Source: an uncultured Campylobacter sp. (GTDB lineage: Bacteria; Campylobacterota; Campylobacteria; Campylobacterales; Campylobacteraceae). Taken from it: a stretch of 64,000 bases of DNA. Position 1 is the stretch's first letter. Every line of letters starts with the position of its first letter. The notes beneath the pieces are model-generated. The model was not told the DNA's origin. It saw nothing but the letters and a program-made list of their open reading frames with translations, and did not search any database. A program made the translations under genes and the position numbers. Below are positions 62,659 through 64,000 of this stretch, piece after piece. The stretch is from assembly GCA_934718785.1 (NCBI GenBank), contig CAKVAF010000010.1:4335-68334 (forward strand), written 5' to 3'.

Positions 62659-62687
62659 ATTATAATAAATTTTGCTTTAATTGTCAA
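62659..62687 (-). promoter_or_regulatory. Consensus sigma-70 promoter of the tRNA cluster
   Basis: On the minus strand TTGACA (62687-62682), exactly 17 bp, and TATAAT (62664-62659) match the consensus in all 12 positions. The first tRNA begins 19 bp after the -10. It very likely drives Gln, fMet and Met tRNAs together. Confidence 0.85.
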
Positions 62688-62896
62688 GAATTTTTTAAAA
62701 AATTTCAAATTCGCATGCTTTTTGCAAACTTTTGTGATTTTCGCGCGCACCTTTATGCTCGCTTGAGAGTTGAATTTAAGAATTTAAAAGATTGCGCAAA
62801 ATCCGCGCCGCTGTTTTGAAATTTATAAATTTAGCTAAATTTAAGATTTTAAAAAGAAATTTACGCGTGAAAAAGCGTTGATTTAGAAAAAAAATG

Positions 62897-62902
62897 TATA
62901 AT
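62897..62902 (+). promoter_or_regulatory. -10 element upstream of ribB
   Basis: TATAAT in TGTATAATGTAAGC, 24 bp before the ribB ATG. No clear -35. An FMN riboswitch is not visible in the short leader. Confidence 0.6.
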
Positions 62903-62926
62903 GTAAGCTTTAATTAAAGGGATAAA

Positions 62927-64000
62927 ATGGCTTTTGTAAGCGTAGAACAAGCAATAAAGGACCTTAGAAGCGGTAAAATGCTCGTCATGGTCGATGCAGA
63001 AGATAGAGAAAATGAAGGCGATATCATTTTTGCCGCACAATTTAGCGACAAAGAGAAAGTTAATTTCACGATAACACACGCTCGGGGTGTGCTTTGCGTG
63101 GCTTTGAGCGAGAAAATCGCAAGGCATTTTAGCCTGCCTTTGATGGTGGCAAAAAACACTTCAAGCCACGCCACAGCTTTTACAATAACCGTCGATGCAA
63201 AAGGCGTTAGCACAGGTGTGAGTGCCACAGAGCGCGATATTACCATAAGGCTTTTTGCTGATAGTAGTGCCAAAGCTAGTGATTTCATGCGTCCGGGACA
63301 TATTAATCCACTCATCGCTAAAAAAGGTGGCGTGCTCGAGCGCACGGGACACACCGAAGGAAGCGTGGATTTATGCCGCTTGGCTGGGCTTAAGGAAGCT
63401 TGCGTGATCTGTGAAATCGTCAAGGATGATGGCGATATGGCGCGCCGTGTTGATTTGATAAGCTTTTGCAAAAAATTCAATCTCAATATGATAGCTGTTT
63501 CTGATTTGATAGAATATCGCTTGAAAAATGAAAGTCTTATCAAACTAAAAAGTGAAAGAGAATGCGTCATAGCAGGCTTTAAGGCGAGAAGACTTGGCTT
63601 TGAAGATCACGAGGGCTTGCGCCATATTGTCTTTTGTTTTGGGGAGATTAAAAACAGCGCAAATGTCAAATTTCACGCAAGTGGGAGTGATTTTGAGCTT
63701 TTGACTTCAAATAAATTTAATGAGCTTTTAAGGCAGATTAAATTTCTCAGTCAAAATGGCGGTGTGCTAGTGTTTTTGCAGGGCGAGAAAAATCTTGGCG
63801 AAAGAAGTGTTAGAAAAAACAGCGCTAAAATCAGCGATAAAAATTCCAATAAAAATCAAAAAATGAGCGAGAAAAACAGCGGCGCGAGCTTTAGAGAATT
63901 TGGAATCGGCGCTCAAATTTTAAGATTTTTAGGCATAGAAGAAGTGAGGCTTTTAAGCAAGTCTCAAGCAAGGGAATTTATAGGACTTGAGGGCTTTGGA
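62927..64000 (+). CDS. ribB: 3,4-dihydroxy-2-butanone-4-phosphate synthase with degenerate GTP cyclohydrolase II part (partial)
   Basis: Converts ribulose 5-phosphate to the four-carbon riboflavin precursor. Residues 1-205 are a full RibB domain: VDAEDRENEGDIIFAA (acidic metal site), the ARGVLCVAL segment, and RPGHINPL with HTEGSVDLCRLAG. From ~215 a RibA-like region follows, but the zinc cysteines (CLTGD...CDC in RibA) are absent, so GTP cyclohydrolase activity is not expected. A Lys/Ser/Asn-rich insert containing the GC octamer (63879-63886) interrupts this part. The frame continues past the window end. Confidence 0.92.
   Translation, partial: MAFVSVEQAIKDLRSGKMLVMVDAEDRENEGDIIFAAQFSDKEKVNFTITHARGVLCVALSEKIARHFSLPLMVAKNTSSHATAFTITVDAKGVSTGVSATERDITIRLFADSSAKASDFMRPGHINPLIAKKGGVLERTGHTEGSVDLCRLAGLKEACVICEIVKDDGDMARRVDLISFCKKFNLNMIAVSDLIEYRLKNESLIKLKSERECVIAGFKARRLGFEDHEGLRHIVFCFGEIKNSANVKFHASGSDFELLTSNKFNELLRQIKFLSQNGGVLVFLQGEKNLGERSVRKNSAKISDKNSNKNQKMSEKNSGASFREFGIGAQILRFLGIEEVRLLSKSQAREFIGLEGFG

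Noticed and set aside
62927..63570. Minus-strand frame at 62914-63570 (218 residues) as a gene
   Set aside because: It lies antisense to the conserved RibB domain, has no ribosome site and resembles no family.

Overview
The window is AT-rich epsilonproteobacterial DNA that fits a thermotolerant Campylobacter. The evidence is protein similarity recalled from Campylobacter jejuni, the futalosine-pathway menaquinone gene mqnD, split pyruvate carboxylase, DxNxS/T-type N-glycosylation sequons, and gene order. In particular fabL-dapA-M16 peptidase-pyrD-msbA-cysS-murJ, then fapA-ruvA-ddl-small regulator-hydrolase-murF, is the order I recall for C. jejuni. I cannot name the species from sequence alone.

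Layout. 1-3.65 kb: panC/panB and the molybdopterin genes moeA, moaE, moaD (minus strand). 3.7-6.7 kb: nspC, a DUF411 copper-type periplasmic protein, pssA and a 53-residue YjfB-like motility peptide behind a sigma-28-like promoter (plus strand). 6.8-10.1 kb: DnaJ-like gene, bpt, a hypothetical gene and pycA. 10.4-11.6 kb: a broken polysaccharide pyruvyltransferase gene whose promoter holds a G11 tract. 11.8-17.3 kb: argB, a GNAT gene, argC, folB, plsY and a DUF2157/GDYXXLXY pair. 17.4-33.9 kb: mqnD, then the conserved housekeeping block ending in murF. 34-46.9 kb: dnaX, rho, murG, ftsW, trxA, yraN, hom, an aminotransferase, a RodZ-like envelope pair, rlmB, rsmI and rpmE. 47-49.8 kb: ndh-2-like gene, ubiX and flgA.

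50.1-62.3 kb is the accessory part. It begins at a CAU tRNA followed by a decayed integrase start fused to an ndh-2 tail. A Fur-box-controlled ceuBCDE iron-siderophore operon follows, with three of its four genes broken. Then comes a mosaic of small regulatory and toxin-like genes: a 27-residue membrane peptide between paired palindromic operators, and a Fic/Doc gene with a 42-residue partner and an HTH gene, with a 145-bp repeat duplicated upstream. A spanin-like lipoprotein gene, tandemly duplicated EF-hand genes and scrambled Mu-like phage fragments complete it. The island ends before a minus-strand tRNA cluster (Met-type CAU, fMet, Gln) driven by a consensus promoter. ribB(A) runs off the right edge.

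The most unusual signal outside the island is a family of four ~110-120 nt intergenic elements near pyrD and ddl. They form nested hairpins whose stems differ in sequence yet stay paired, which looks like a selected RNA or DNA structure. A GC-rich octamer (GCGGCGCG) set in a common AAAAC-type context recurs six times, twice inside genes.
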